Shown piece by piece: positions 12,695 to 24,829 of a stretch of 64,000 nt of DNA. The translations under genes were made by a program, and so were the position numbers. Position 1 is the first letter of the stretch; every line of letters starts with the position of its first letter. The notes under the pieces were generated by a model. That model ran no database searches. It saw nothing but the letters and a program-made list of their open reading frames with translations, and was not told the origin of the DNA. Source of the stretch: Anseranas semipalmata (taxonomy: Eukaryota; Chordata; Aves; Anseriformes; Anseranatidae); the NCBI GenBank assembly GCA_013399115.1, contig VXAA01004051.1, forward strand, positions 228,023 through 292,022. The letters are read 5' to 3'.

Positions 12695-15092
12695 GGAAGT
12701 GTTGTATATTCCCTAGTGAGTGGGTTGGGGACCAGCTCCACATTCAAACTCCTGATTTTGTGTCGATCCACAGCACTACCCAGCTGACAAAATGGGGCAG
12801 TTTCTGTTTTCTTCAGAATGACCTGAATTGCTGTCTAGCCTCCACTGACAGTACAGCCAGCACTGACCCTGCGGGGAGGTTAGACCCCCATGCATGTGAG
12901 CTTTGGAGCTGTTGGGGTCAGGAGCAAGGTGTTTCCCCACTGCTGAGGCTGTGGAAGCAGTGGAGACCCATCTGCAACATGGCTGTTCTTTGCATTGCAC
13001 TGATCAGCAAGAGAAGTTAATAGAGTTGTGTCAAAAGCTGGGCTTGGGTTGAAGGTGGGACCTCTGAAGGGACACCATTTGCTGTGTGAATGGCTGGCTG
13101 CCTCTCCTCTCTGATGATACACAGATATGGTGAAGATATCATTGGCCATCTAAAAGCTAGCGCAAACCTTCAACTCAAACACTGCTGCCCTAAGTTGAAG
13201 GTATGCATTTGAGTGACCTTCGTATCTAGCAGGTATCTAAGTCCCCAAAGATTACAAATGTGCTGTTTCTCGAGGTAAAGCTTCAGTCTGAGCAGATATA
13301 AATAAAATCCATACCATAGCAGAAACATCTTCCAGTGAAGGCACTTGGTTACCGTAAAGAAAAAGAAATCTGTCATTAAAATTCAATGGAAATGCACATG
13401 CAAAACTGTCAATGCTAGACTACAGGAAAAAGACAAGAGATACGGGATTTATTTCTGGTTCTGCCATTCCCCTTCTGAGTAGTGAGTTTTATGCCCTGTG
13501 AAATTAAGTGAAGAAAACTATGATAGAGAGGAAGATGACATTATTGTTGTGGTGGACAGTTGGTTTATAAGAGAGGCTTAACCACAGCTATACTGTGGTA
13601 CTGGGTTTATCGAAGAAGATAGATTCATTGTAGAGTGAAATGGGAGCAATTTGATTCCCTGCCACTCCCAGCAGTGCGGGCTGCATTGCTGATGAAAACC
13701 CAGCAGGACCTCAAAGGGCAGCTGGGGTCTAAGTCCAGTTACTGGGATGAAGGAGAAGTAGGATTTATTTAAATTCATATGGTTTTAATGCTATAAAAGC
13801 TGGGTTCCTGCAATTATGAAAATGCCAGGCCAAATTCCAATTTCACTCAGATCTTCCCTTTACAAGTCGTGAATAACTTAACTGAACAAAGTAAGCATTA
13901 TACCTGGGGTCTGAGCCCGTTAAGCTGGAAAGTGAGGGAGCCGAGCCAATTTCTTGTGAGCTGGTGGATATCAGGGATGCTTCACATAGCACTACCATGG
14001 AGAGGCATGGCGCAGACCATGCTAACAAAATTCTTTGGCTCACTTCTCTAGAGGCACTTCGGGGTCCTGGTTATCACACCTGGCAGGGAAAGCTTTTGCG
14101 GCCTTTTCAGCCCTGTCGGCCAGCAAGTGGCTTTTTGTGAGTCACCAGTGGCATCTCCAGGCTTTCAGAGGGTTTGGCAGCAGTTGTGGAGGAGGAGTTT
14201 GTGCTGTGCTGGTATCATCATAGTTGCTTTGCAAGCAGCAGGAAGAATCCCAGCCATGTGGGCATTGCAGCAATTTAATGTCCTTTGCCTTTCTGTCTGG
14301 TAGATATGCCCTATGAACCTTGCTTTTTTTTTTTATTTTGCAAGTGAGGCTGTTGTGAAGAAAAAGAAGCCAGTGTTTTTGTTCAATGGAACAAGATTGA
14401 GTTCAATACTGCTCCAAATAACAGGTTCGAAGCTCTGACCCAACCTTAATTATTCTTATTAAGAGAGATTCTGGAAAAATACAAGCAGTGAGGAGGAAAG
14501 TGAGCCCAGTGAATTAGAGAGAAAAATGTGATACAGACTAAGCGGAGAGAAAAAAAATGCTATGTGGAGATGGAAAAAGAACAGGGAGAAGCAAAAAGAA
14601 AATTAAAATCAAATGGAAAAATGCAGTATGTTGGACATCCATTTAAGCCAGTTTGTATTTGGTTGTTCATTCTGTTCCTTAATACATTGCACAGACATCT
14701 TCTTAGCTGAAATAATTGTGTGTCTTAGAGAACAGTCTTGGAGAAAATACTTAATTTGACAGGATCTTTTAGGTATTTCCCCAATACTGCCTATTCTAAA
14801 TCATTTTAAAATCTGGAGGGGAAAGTCGATATCTTTTACAGTGTTTAACAAGAAAGTGACAGGGTCAAATATATACATCTCTGCGAATGTATGTGTTCCC
14901 CAAGCACATCTAAACATGCATGGTTAATTCTGTGCATCTGCAAAAAATATTTGAGCCATAGGGCCCACACAGTACCAAACAAACACTTGAGTGCACATAG
15001 GAGAGGGCAGACTGAGTCACTCTGTTTCTAATTAATTGAAAGGTTGAGCCCAAGAAATAAAATAGGGATTATGATTTTGGCCACCCCCAAAA

Positions 15093-15110
15093 ATGCAAAT
15101 TGTTTTGCAT
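15093..15110. promoter_or_regulatory. Paired POU/octamer-like inverted site
   Basis: ATGCAAATTGTTTTGCAT contains ATGCAAA and its perfect reverse complement TTTGCAT separated by four bases. ATGCAAAT is the octamer bound by POU-domain factors, and two such half-sites facing each other form a classic dimer arrangement. Binding is inferred from the motif only. The surrounding 15.06-15.42 kb is intronic and has no repeat signature that I recognise. Confidence 0.4.
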
Positions 15111-15838
15111 GTGGGGCTGTTTCAGTGTGAGCAGACAGTTTGCAAAATACAGACAAACAAGATATATTCTGCTCATGCTTGGTGTTTCATTCAAAACCAC
15201 CCGATTGCAGTACCATCAAATGAACCTTTTACATGTTGTATATCAGCAGGTTGCCCAAAAAAACTTCACAGATTGCATTACTGGTGAGATATTTACAACT
15301 CTAAGCTCATCTGTATATGCATCCTTGATGTTCTTGCTTACTTTGGCTGTAAATATTGCAATCATTATCTGTCCAATGACCAGTGAAACAAGTATTTGGT
15401 TATTTGAGCCATGATGATGAGTGCCTTAATTGCACATACAAATCAGGTACACAACCAGATGTGTACAGAGGGCGGGGGCGAGTTTGTGGATGTTTTTGAG
15501 TCCACATCACTATTTAGGCTCTGGCGAACACATCCTGGCTCAGATGTCTGTGCAGAACCCATGAAACAAAGGGCTCTCAGCTCCCCTGTTAGCAAGGGGC
15601 AGGCCCTGGGTAAAACTGGGATGCATTATCCCGGCTCTGTGATTGCCTCATCCCAGTGTACAATCACAGGGGGATATTCTTAGGATATTAGAGAATCATC
15701 AAAGCATTTCTTAGAAGGGCAAGGAAAGAGCTAACGTTGTCATCTCCTGCCTCAGGACCACCCAGACACTCTACAACAAATCATGGGTCTTCAGCTACAG
15801 TATCTTGAATTATTGTTCACAGGGATTTAAAAGAATTT

Positions 15839-15880
15839 CTTTTTTTTCCCTCTTTTTTTTTCTTTCTTTTTTTTTTTTTT
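15839..15880. repeat. T-rich polypyrimidine tract
   Basis: A run of about 42 pyrimidines, mostly T with a few C. It is followed by an AAAGG that gives no convincing splice acceptor or downstream exon, so I list it only as low-complexity sequence. Confidence 0.85.
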
Positions 15881-16012
15881 AAAGGATGACATGTAGTTTC
15901 CTGACGGGCTGGTTTTAATAAGGTCAAAATCTTTGTTGTTGCCAAATCAGAGAGGAATATAACATCTTTAAGTCATTAGATGGGAATGGGGTAATTACTC
16001 AGAGGGTGTGCT

Positions 16013-17790
16013 TCAAAGGTTATTGGTTTTTACAGCATTCTGTGTATTTACACCACTTTGCGGTTGTCTGAAAAGGAGCTGCGGGCCTGATTCTGCTGCC
16101 GCCACGTGTGGGTGCAGGATTTGTGGGTGAGGTGTTTGCAAGGTTTTGTTGCAGCATTTCAGGGCAGGAGGTTGAATAGGGCCATATGCAGTCTCCTGTA
16201 GGGATGGGGGAAACCTAAGCCTGACTGCAAGGTGCAAAAAAAAAAACTTCCCTACCCGCTGAGAGTTCAGTTCAGAAAAGTGCCCTCGGGCTGTGCTGGA
16301 GATGTTTCTCACCTGCTCCTTCCCTTCCTGCTGCACACATGCACGTCTCTCTTTGCACCTCTCTGTTCTCATGCCTGGGGACCCACAGGCTGCGTCACTG
16401 TGACAGCAAGCTCCTCTCCTCACCTTTCCCCATCTCCAGTGCAGCACTCCCCACTGCCTCCATCCCTTCCCATCCCATCCCTGTCCCCTCCTTGGGCCCC
16501 ACAGCAGGTGATACACTTTGCCGTAACAGCGTGTCCCACCCGTGCCTGGAAGGATGATTTGCCTTTTAGATGTCTCTGTAGCATTCAGCCTCGATGCAGG
16601 TGGATGTCACTCCTGGTCTGAATTTGTCATCACAAAGGTATTCTGCAGGTGGCCTGGGCAACCCAGACCTGTAAATTGCAGCAAGAGCCTGCAAAATGCT
16701 TCACGATCGGTTCGTGCCGTTGGTGTCACACTGACACTTCAAGGTCTTGACTCAGGTCAACGTCAGGGGAGGAATAGAAGTGAAGTGACTTAATGAGGAT
16801 TTGACAGTTCATCAATGGTGACGTGGGGACAAAAAACAAATCTCCTGGCTTTCAGCCCATGGCCCATCCAGAGAGGGGCCCAAAAGTGCACCAGAGACAT
16901 TTGAGCTACATTTAAATAATGAGCCTGCTCCTGCTTACACCACCGTGGCCTCCCTGGAGCTGCTGGGCCCGGTGAACCACCCTCTGCTCCTCCATGGCAA
17001 ACCGAAGAGCTCCCTAACATCAAGGACCCAGAGAAGGGATGCCAGCAGCACCCCGGGTACCTGTTGCTGGGGAGCCATTACAGGGCCCAGAAGGTAAATT
17101 GCAGTTCCACTGGTCGCTGCTTTTTGCACTGCAGAATCAGCAGTTTTCTCTCTTCCCCACCCTGCGGACCCATCCCAATTTAGGAAAGACTGTGGTATCC
17201 TTCCTTACCAGTCAAAGCCCTCAATGGGACAAGAGCTTGGCTGGGGTTCAGCAGACCTGAATTCCAGAGATAGAGATCTTCAGGGACAGCTCATCTCGCC
17301 TACCTTAGAGACATGCCTTTGCAGGGATGGAGTGTCCTCCGGAGACATCTTGTTCCCCACTGACAAGAGAGAACACAGCTGAACAGCTCCAGCTACAAGC
17401 CTGCATCTGACATCATTACAATTAATCCCACCCTTTAAATCCTATTAAAGCCCAGGGCATCTGAAGTACTGCCTGTGATTCTCCTTGGTGGCATCTTCTG
17501 CAGGTGCTGCTGGCAGCCTCAGTCCTGCACATCTGGAAGGCATCCCGTCCCGGCACGCAGTGTCCTGCTCCCTGCCTCGGGGCCTGGCTGGGAAGATGCC
17601 CTCCCACCACCTGGCCAGCGCTTTGCCTCGTGTTGAGCACACTTTGATACGGTGGCTCAGGGTCCTGGTGTATTCGGTGGTGGCTTTCTGTCCTTTCAGA
17701 GCCATTGCCTTGTGAAACCTGTGCTTCCACGTCCTTCCTTTCCCTCACTACCCTCTTCTTTCTCCTAGAGATATGCCGTGGTCCTAACAA
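16013..17790. other. GC-richer intronic block with many spurious ORFs
   Basis: Base composition rises noticeably here compared with the flanks. Open frames up to 167 residues occur on both strands and overlap each other. None contains a domain I recognise, and there is no consistent splice context. The long frames probably follow from fewer AT-rich stop codons. It could also be an unannotated non-coding exon or a local recombination-linked GC block. Confidence 0.4.
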
Positions 17791-18351
17791 AGAGCAGGGC
17801 TAGCAGTGGACACATGCTACCCTTTGCCTCTGCATGGGGGTTGGAGGCTCACAAGTGCCCCCTTCAAAGAGGGGAATGGCTGGCTGTCAATCTCTAGGAG
17901 AGCCAGAGCACTGAAATAAAGCTGGATCTGAGCTCCAAGCACCTCTCAGGTGGGAATATGGTTCCCATTTGCGTCTCGTCGGAAGGGAAGCTCAGATCGA
18001 GAGCGGCAGGTTGTTGAAATGCTCCCGATGTTGTTGCCTGACCCCTCTATCGACAGCGTGGCTGCAGCTGCCTCTCGGTGACTCTGAGGCTGTGCTGCTC
18101 ACAGAGAGGGTGGATTCTTGCAGTGTGGAAAATGGCCAAAGAACTGGGCTCCCAATAACCCCAGGGTAAAGAGAAAATAATAAAGATAAGGCTCTTCCTT
18201 GGCTCATCCCCTGTGTTCTCTGCTGGCCACAAACCAGTGTGTGAGATTGCTCGCTCATTCAGACATGCAAAGGCAGTTTACTACACTACTGCAAATGAGC
18301 AGTGGCCTCCCCTGGACCAAAACCCAATTCTTTAATCTGATCCAGGTTGGA

Positions 18352-18377
18352 TTTTTCTTTCTTTTTTTTTTTTTTTT
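18352..18377. repeat. Poly-T tract
   Basis: A T run interrupted by a single C, possibly the reverse-strand A-tail of a lost retroposed piece. No body is recognisable beside it. Confidence 0.85.
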
Positions 18378-20059
18378 GATGAACTGAACCTTGCCAAAGC
18401 GTGAGCCTCTTGGCCTTGATCCCGTAATGGGCTTTAGGATGTGCTGAGTTGTAGGTATGTGAAAACTAACCTTGCTGGGAGCACTCGTGCTTGCAGTGCT
18501 TAGCATCCTCCTAGTTTGGGATGAGGAGGCTCAGCATCTTGCAGGATTTATCCTTCAGGCTGCAAGAACAGTGTCCATGAAAAAGGCAGTGATGAAGAGA
18601 TATATGAAGGCTGGGAAACTGCAGCTTATGCTGATCTAAAGAATCACTTCCAGAAACGCATTAAATCTTGATCTAAGACTATCAGAAGATGGAGACTTCA
18701 CATTCCCTTTAAGAGGTTACACTAATGGTCTTCACAGTTAAATCCTGGTAATATTTCTAGTGTGATTTTTTTTCTTCCCAGCTTACTCTTTTTTTCCTCT
18801 TGGTTGAGCACCTATTTTTTTCTTTCAAAAGGGTGGTCAGACATCTTGCCAGGCAGCTTGTTTACATACCGCAACAGGTTGGTTCCAGCGCTTTAAGCAG
18901 ATGTATTTTTCAAATCTTGATTAGTAAGTTTTGGTGACATAAATAGGTCTGGTTAGTACCAAGGATAATTGTCTTCACTAGCAGGACATTATTTCTGATC
19001 ACCAGAAAAATAATGTGATCAACTCCTTTCACATCTGTTCATTAAATGAAAAGGAAAAAAATGGGGCAAAATTGTTTGAAAAGAAACAGGAAGCATATGC
19101 TTAATATCACTTAAAAAAAAATCATAAGGTTAACATCAAATCACAAATGCAAAACAGCCATTATTGTATATACTCAAAAAAATTCTTTCAGTTTACTAGC
19201 TCATTAGGTTTCCAATTGAAAAATGCATGTTTTTAGGGTTCAATCTATGCTGGCACATCATCTTGATAAGCTTCTTTCATCATGTGCTGTATTGGAAGAA
19301 AGGCTGTCTGAGTCCACATTTGTTTAAATTTATTAAAAATACTTGTCATGTGTTTACATAGCTCCTTTGATCCAGAAAAATCCCCAAACACTTTGTAAGT
19401 TATGCTTAAAAAGGTCACTTCCTTTGCCCTGAACAGAAACCATGTTGGGACTGAAAGATGGCAGCAGATTAAATATGCATAGAAATATCACTAGAATTCA
19501 GCCAGTCCTCACCCCCTCAGAGTACCATCAATTTTTCATCAGCTTGAGAACAGTTACCGGGCATATAAAGGTGGTTTGGGGGCAAAAAGTAGTCAAAAGA
19601 CCACCTTCCTAGAGATTGCAGAAGGGCAGCACGTGAAATACGTGGCTCCTAATCAGGAGTCAGAGCTTCTTGTGCACTTTCTTTTGCTTTGCAAATAGAG
19701 AAGCAGTGGTACCTACTGCACAAAGCGCAGTCACACCTCTGCTAGACCTACTGCTTCCAGTCTGGGGCAGCGCACTTCAGAGAAGATGCAGATCAACCAC
19801 ACAGAGTCAGGGGAGAAGAGAAGAAAGGACGGAGGGAGAGCACATGAGGACTTGCAGAAAAAGGCAGAGGGAATTGTTTGTTTAAATGAGAGAAGGCTGA
19901 GGTGAAACATGGTTAAGTCTTCAAAATATGTGAAAGGCTGCTGAGAAGAGGAAAGGAATAAACCTGCCTATGGGGATGGGAGAAGTCACGAACTTGTGCT
20001 GTAGCATGGGATATTTGCTGAAACATTAGGCAGTAATTCTGGATGTCAAGTCTCTCTGC

Positions 20060-20200
20060 AGAGACTCTTGAATTGCAATCACTGTAGGTTTTTTGAAGAC
20101 TGGATTAGACATACATGTCAGGAGGGGCTTAGATCTTGTTCCTGTCTTTGGGACAGATGGGCCAGAAAGTCCCTCCTGGTCCCGTCTTCTGTGGTTCTGC
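20060..20200 (+). mobile_element. Ancient degraded CR1 LINE 3' fragment
   Basis: The sequence follows the well-known 3' UTR pattern of old CR1 elements: 'caatcactgtaggttttttg', then 'actggattagaca', then 'tgtcaggaggggcttagat', then 'gtccctcctggtcccgtctt' and 'ctgtggttct'. The last part corresponds to the usual CR1 end, in which a 'ggtcccttcc' block precedes the 'ttctatgattct' terminal repeats. Many substitutions and small gaps indicate an old copy, not recently mobile. Recognition is by eye. The element is non-coding and sits in the last TRABD2B intron on the gene's own strand. Confidence 0.6.
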
Positions 20201-20268
20201 TGTGGTGTCACATGTGGTCAAATGTGCCTTGCTTATATGAAGAAGCCAAATCACACTAAAAATTTATT

Positions 20269-20296
20269 TGCAAGTTCCTTGCAAAGTCCTTGCAAA
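20269..20296. repeat. Short tandem repeat, 11-bp unit
   Basis: About two and a half copies of an 11-bp TTGCAARTCC-like unit directly downstream of the old CR1 fragment. I see no functional reading. Confidence 0.7.
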
Positions 20297-23200
20297 CTAA
20301 ACCAGAACAGAAATTCCCCCCGAGGGCTGTGTGTGTGTTTGTTGTATTTTTCAATTTTAAAATGCTCCCACATCATCAAGGTGCTTCAACATGCCTCCAG
20401 TGTTGGACTTGATTCATTTAATTGGATCCAGTAGGATCTGTTCACAAAGCATGTGCCTGGGGCCCCATTTTTGGGGAAAGTTTTACACGTTCTAATGGTG
20501 GTAAGACAATGTATGACTAATGCACTGATTTGAAAAACTGCCCTGTTATCTGATCAAAAGTACAAGCTCATGAATATGATACCGCAGGTCATTTGGCTAA
20601 AAGATACCTGGAGTCTTCCAAATTTTTAAAACAATCCCATACACAGAAGCAAAAAATAGGCATGTGAACAGTGGAGCCAGTGGTTGCCTGTTCATCATAG
20701 TTCATGAGGAATGTTTTATTAAAGACATTTTTATCAGACACAAAAGCCTCAAACATGGAATATCCTGGGCTGGCAAGAGAAGGTGTGATAATAATTGAGA
20801 TTATTATCCCCCAGATTTGTGATTCATTTGTATTATTCTCTGTGTACACTTCAGGAATGATCAAAACCTCCCTGAGGACAGTGGAAAGTGTCTGGCTGAG
20901 TTCAAGGGTCTCTGCTTCTGCTTTCCTCTGATGGTCAGTGAGATCCTATGTGCACAGGCAAACATGCTCAGTTTGGAGAAGTCATCTCCTGTCACCTGAG
21001 CCACCTCTAAGATTAGGTTGTAATCTAACCTGGCTGTCTAGACCTCCTCTGTAACCTGCAGGAAGAGAAAGACCCCCAGCAACACTAAGTACCGCCTAGA
21101 GACCTACACTGGAATGAGGTAGACCGCCTACCGGAGAGGTTTCTCTCCCCATTCGCTGTAGAAACAGCCTAATTACAAACTTGAACCAGAGATTTTACAT
21201 GCAGTTTTGTAGCATTTGCTAAAAGGAGTCATTCTCTTTAATTATCTCTAAACTACCTTAGCAGTAGGCTATTAGCATGCCTTGTACACATTCATGGAAA
21301 CACACTGTCCTTCTCTCTTAAAGCACTTAAGGATTTTTAATAACAAGTAACCCCACCTAACAATGTTTATCTTAACAAAGAAGAGTTTATAGAAATCTGA
21401 TGTCTTGAAACCAGTAAGTGACCTCACTGACTGAGAAGAATGGTCAAAAAATTCTCAGGTCTTTTGACAGGAAACCCTGGATTTTAAGTAAACTGTTCTC
21501 TTTTTCTCAAAAATACCCTTTTTCAAGGGAGGAAAGAAAAAAAAAACAATAGCAACAACAACAAAAACAATAAAATACTTATAGCAGTTGACTGGAAAAT
21601 GGAAGCACATCATACAGAAATGCAAACTCTTGATTTAAGGCTTCGTTAGGAATCCCTTAGAGGTAGTTGGCTGATGAAGGGGCTCAGTTCCCTGGCCAGC
21701 CTGTCCCCCCACCCCAGACATCTCACACAATACATCCCCGAGCTGCAGAAAGGCAGTTTGTGCAAGCGACATTTTAGTCTCACTGGAGGATCAAGCCCAT
21801 AGAATGAGTCAGGAGTAGGATATTACCAAAACTGCAAGTTCCATATGGCATTGTGGCAATATTTATTAAATTAAAGTTGAAAATCACACCCTTCTTGCAG
21901 TCTGAAATTTAATTTAGGGCTAAATTGTTTATTTCTGTAAAGTGACAAGTCACCTAAAGATTACAAGCACCTTACCCGTACTTACTAGGGAAAACTGGTA
22001 CAGGGTAAAAACCCCAAAATCATGTACCCTCTATCGTTATTGCTAGATCTGTGCACCACAATATCACTCAACAAGATAAATGAGATCCAGATCAAAGGTT
22101 GGACCATGACTGCATTTCTGTTGAATTACTCAGTGTGTGTAGTTTTGTCAGAAGTATGCTTTAATGATTCTTTATATTCGCTGTGGGTATGCCATTCATA
22201 CTTGATGTTACATATATTACAGGAGCTTGAATAGACAGTACCTAATCTGGCATCATTCTTGTCAGCACTAAATTAACTGCTTAAAAATGCTGGACCAATT
22301 TGAAACAGCAGCATTAACTTATCCCAGATCTACTCTTTATATTAAGTGGCTGCAGCAGTTTTGATGCAATAGCAGAAGTTCCGAAGCTGTATTCTCAGTA
22401 TCATCAATTAAAGATATAAACCAACCACTTATTGTGGGAATTTAGATAAGAGCTTTCTCCGGCATGGCTTGATTTCAAATTCTCTATTTACAGCAGTTTG
22501 TACCTCTGGAACAAGTACCACTTCTCACTGTCAAGAAATAATACTGGTTAGATGTATTATCTGCTCCCATGAAGCAATTCCCATGTCTTTAATTCTAGAC
22601 TGCCTTTTCTTTTTACTCTAATTCATTACACATTAGTTAAGATCACTTCTAGCAACAAAACAACTGTCCCACCCAGAAGATGTGGTGACAGTGTAAAGAA
22701 TGAGGGAAGAACTGAAATGAATTATTCCAAAACCCGGGGTGAAGTGTGATGTGCAGTGATTGTCTATTGCATTTGATGTTGACCTGTGTGTGTGTTTACC
22801 AGTGCCCTCTTCTGGGTGGACTCTGATCCTCTCACAGTTTATGATTGACTCAACACTTTTGAAGCGTCTAAGCTAAAAGCTATAATCGATGGTGATGGCG
22901 ATATGCCATCTTATTATTGCTCAGACAGGAAAAGACAAAAGCATTCATTGCTACCAAATTCTCTTTCTGTGCATGAATCTGGAGCAAGGTATTGTTCCTT
23001 TTATGTGATGTTATGCAAGGTGCAGCCTTCTTTCCGCCAAGGTCAGGGTCTCAGATACTGTAGCTAAATAGTTGTAGGAGTGCATAGCTTCTTACTGCAT
23101 AAAAAATTATGTGAGGGTCATTTTAGTGCCCCCAAATCCCCTCTATGGAAGATTTAAGAAGTAACACGGAGAATCTGCAGGTATTAGTGTCACATCTTGT

Positions 23201-23929
23201 TTTCAGAGGAACTGGTCTTTTTTCTCCTTGCTCCACAGCAGAGTGCCTTAAGTCCAAAATCCGCCTTGCACAGTCTGCATGCTCAGTTATGCTGCTCTGT
23301 GACAACTCGTGGATTATGGATCATCTAATATTGGGTGCAAAGGAAGCATTTTATGAAATGGAGATTACAACTTAAAACTTCCCAATCAATTGTAAATGGA
23401 CCTTTTTGACCTTCAGTGTCATGGGAATCATGATGAATTCCAACCTTTCCAACCTGCACATTCAAATCAAAGTGCTGACTCAAGCTACAATCAATAAGCA
23501 ATCACACCACTGTTGAGATAAAGCCACAGCCAGGGAAACTTCACAGAGTCTGTTTTTGGCATTATGATAGGAACTAAAATGTCTTAAAGCCAGGAAAAGA
23601 AATGAAGCTGCTTGGTCTCCTGTGCTGAAGGTTATCAGTTTTGTAAGGGGATCCTGGGAAATTCTTTATGGCTTTTGAGACAGGTGAAGGACATGTTTTC
23701 TGGCTCCTCCTGGACTTAGTATCCAGTCCATGGTGGGTAGGGCATGGCTGTGAGACTTGCCAAATTTTGAGACCTTTGGTGGCAAGGAGGTATCTAAGAA
23801 CATAATAACTGGGTCATCCTGGTGGATTCTACCAGCAGCCAGAAGCTGAGGGGCATCCTGAATCAGAGCTGTTTCCAGACCATCACAGTGAGTATCCCTG
23901 GGGGATCTCTGTGCATGTCTAATACACGC

Positions 23930-23945
23930 AAATAATAATAATAAT
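23930..23945. repeat. Short (AAT)n microsatellite
   Basis: Five AAT units about 100 bp upstream of the terminal TRABD2B exon. Confidence 0.85.
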
Positions 23946-24047
23946 TGTGATTGTCATGGTTGTTGTTACTACCATGTAGAATGACAGCTCACAGAGCAGA
24001 GATAAGGGCTCTCCTGTCTAATTTCCTTCTCTTTTGTTTTCTTTTAG

Positions 24048-24270
24048 CACCACCACGTTGCCTTCCTATATCAGGATAACCAATGGCTACATCACAGTCA
24101 AACCTCCCATTTGGATTTCAAACCGGCTGGATCAGAGACCACATTCAGATCATTCATCCCAGCCTCAGCCTACAAGCTCAGCTTCAGCCACCATTTTATG
24201 GCCGTCAATAACTTCTCCTCTCTACGTGGCCATAGCTTCATTTCTCCTGAATCTACTGCAGCCTTCCTGA
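24048..24270 (+). CDS. TRABD2B: TRABD2B (TIKI2) terminal coding exon
   Basis: This exon supplies the C-terminus of the Wnt-inactivating protease TIKI2. A strong polypyrimidine tract and CTTTTAG precede it. The first base, C, joins the AG left by the previous exon to make serine, giving VRIED-S-TTT across the junction as expected for the family. Then 73 codons follow before TGA at 24268-24270. The first two thirds are polar and rich in Ser, Pro and Gln. The last 25 or so residues contain a short hydrophobic run (LYVAIASFLLNLL) and stop at QPS, with no cytoplasmic basic residues after it. As I recall, the human protein also ends in a hydrophobic run followed by PS. A second frame is open across the exon (with HHHVAFLYQDN) but does not fit the splice phase. 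Confidence 0.85.
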
Positions 24271-24823
24271 CCACATTAGTATTATGTGCAATCCCTTGGA
24301 ATAGAGAAGAGAGATAATTTATGAATGAATTGGAGGTTATGACAGCATTTACAAACTGGACCTTCTCAGTGAATCAGTAGTGCCTTCTAGCTGATTTTGT
24401 CTCTTTGCCCAGATACATTTTGAAACTCTAAAGCTTTATTGTAACACTGACTTACATCTTCTTTTTGTAGAAGGATCTTTATTTCCCATAGTGCTATGGG
24501 GTTTTGTAAAATATTCATGTTCATATAAAGAAAAAAAAAAGAAAAAGAAAAAATGTATTTATTCGACTGGTAAACTTATTTTTTCTTGTTGTATATGTTA
24601 ATAACATCCCTAGTAATCAGTAATGATGGTGAAACAGATAAATTAATATTTCCTATATTTGTTTTCTGACTGACAACTCTGCAAATGCCTGAACTGACAC
24701 CAGATGAATGGCTTCTTTGTTACTTTAACCATTACTTTTTACAGCAACTATCCAATAAGTACATTTGTGCTGAATTTCTGTAATTTGCTTTTTTTAAAAT
24801 TCTCATTAACATAACTTAGACTT

Positions 24824-24829
24824 AATAAA
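24824..24829 (+). terminator. TRABD2B: Candidate proximal polyadenylation signal AATAAA
   Basis: Canonical AATAAA about 555 bases after the TRABD2B stop. A pyrimidine/GT-containing stretch (CTCTCTGTGGCC) follows within 15-30 bases and could serve as the downstream element. Confidence 0.45.

Larger units (their letters stand above)
4683..24047 (+). other. TRABD2B: TRABD2B last intron (about 19.4 kb)
   Basis: The intron begins GTGAGT and ends with a long pyrimidine tract and TTTTAG. I found no additional exon whose phase and sequence fit the gene. The 60-167 residue ORFs scattered through it lack recognisable domains and often overlap on opposite strands. Contents worth noting are a 45-bp identical direct repeat (11600-11644 and 12650-12694), a paired octamer-like palindrome at 15093, T-rich tracts near 15.85 and 18.36 kb, a GC-richer block at 16.0-17.8 kb, and an old CR1 3' fragment near 20.1 kb. 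Confidence 0.75.

Noticed and set aside
14421..14435. GGTTCGAAGCTCT, another tRNA box B-like word
   Set aside because: No box A, acceptor stem or anticodon arm around it.
16013..16516. 167-residue minus-strand ORF, the longest in the window
   Set aside because: No domain, low-complexity composition, heavily overlapped by open frames on the other strand, and within a GC-rich intronic block where long chance frames are expected.
24111..24317. Alternative open frame across the terminal exon (HHHVAFLYQDN...)
   Set aside because: It does not fit the phase left by the 4682 donor. The in-phase frame gives the family-typical VRIED-S-TTT junction and a stop at 24268.
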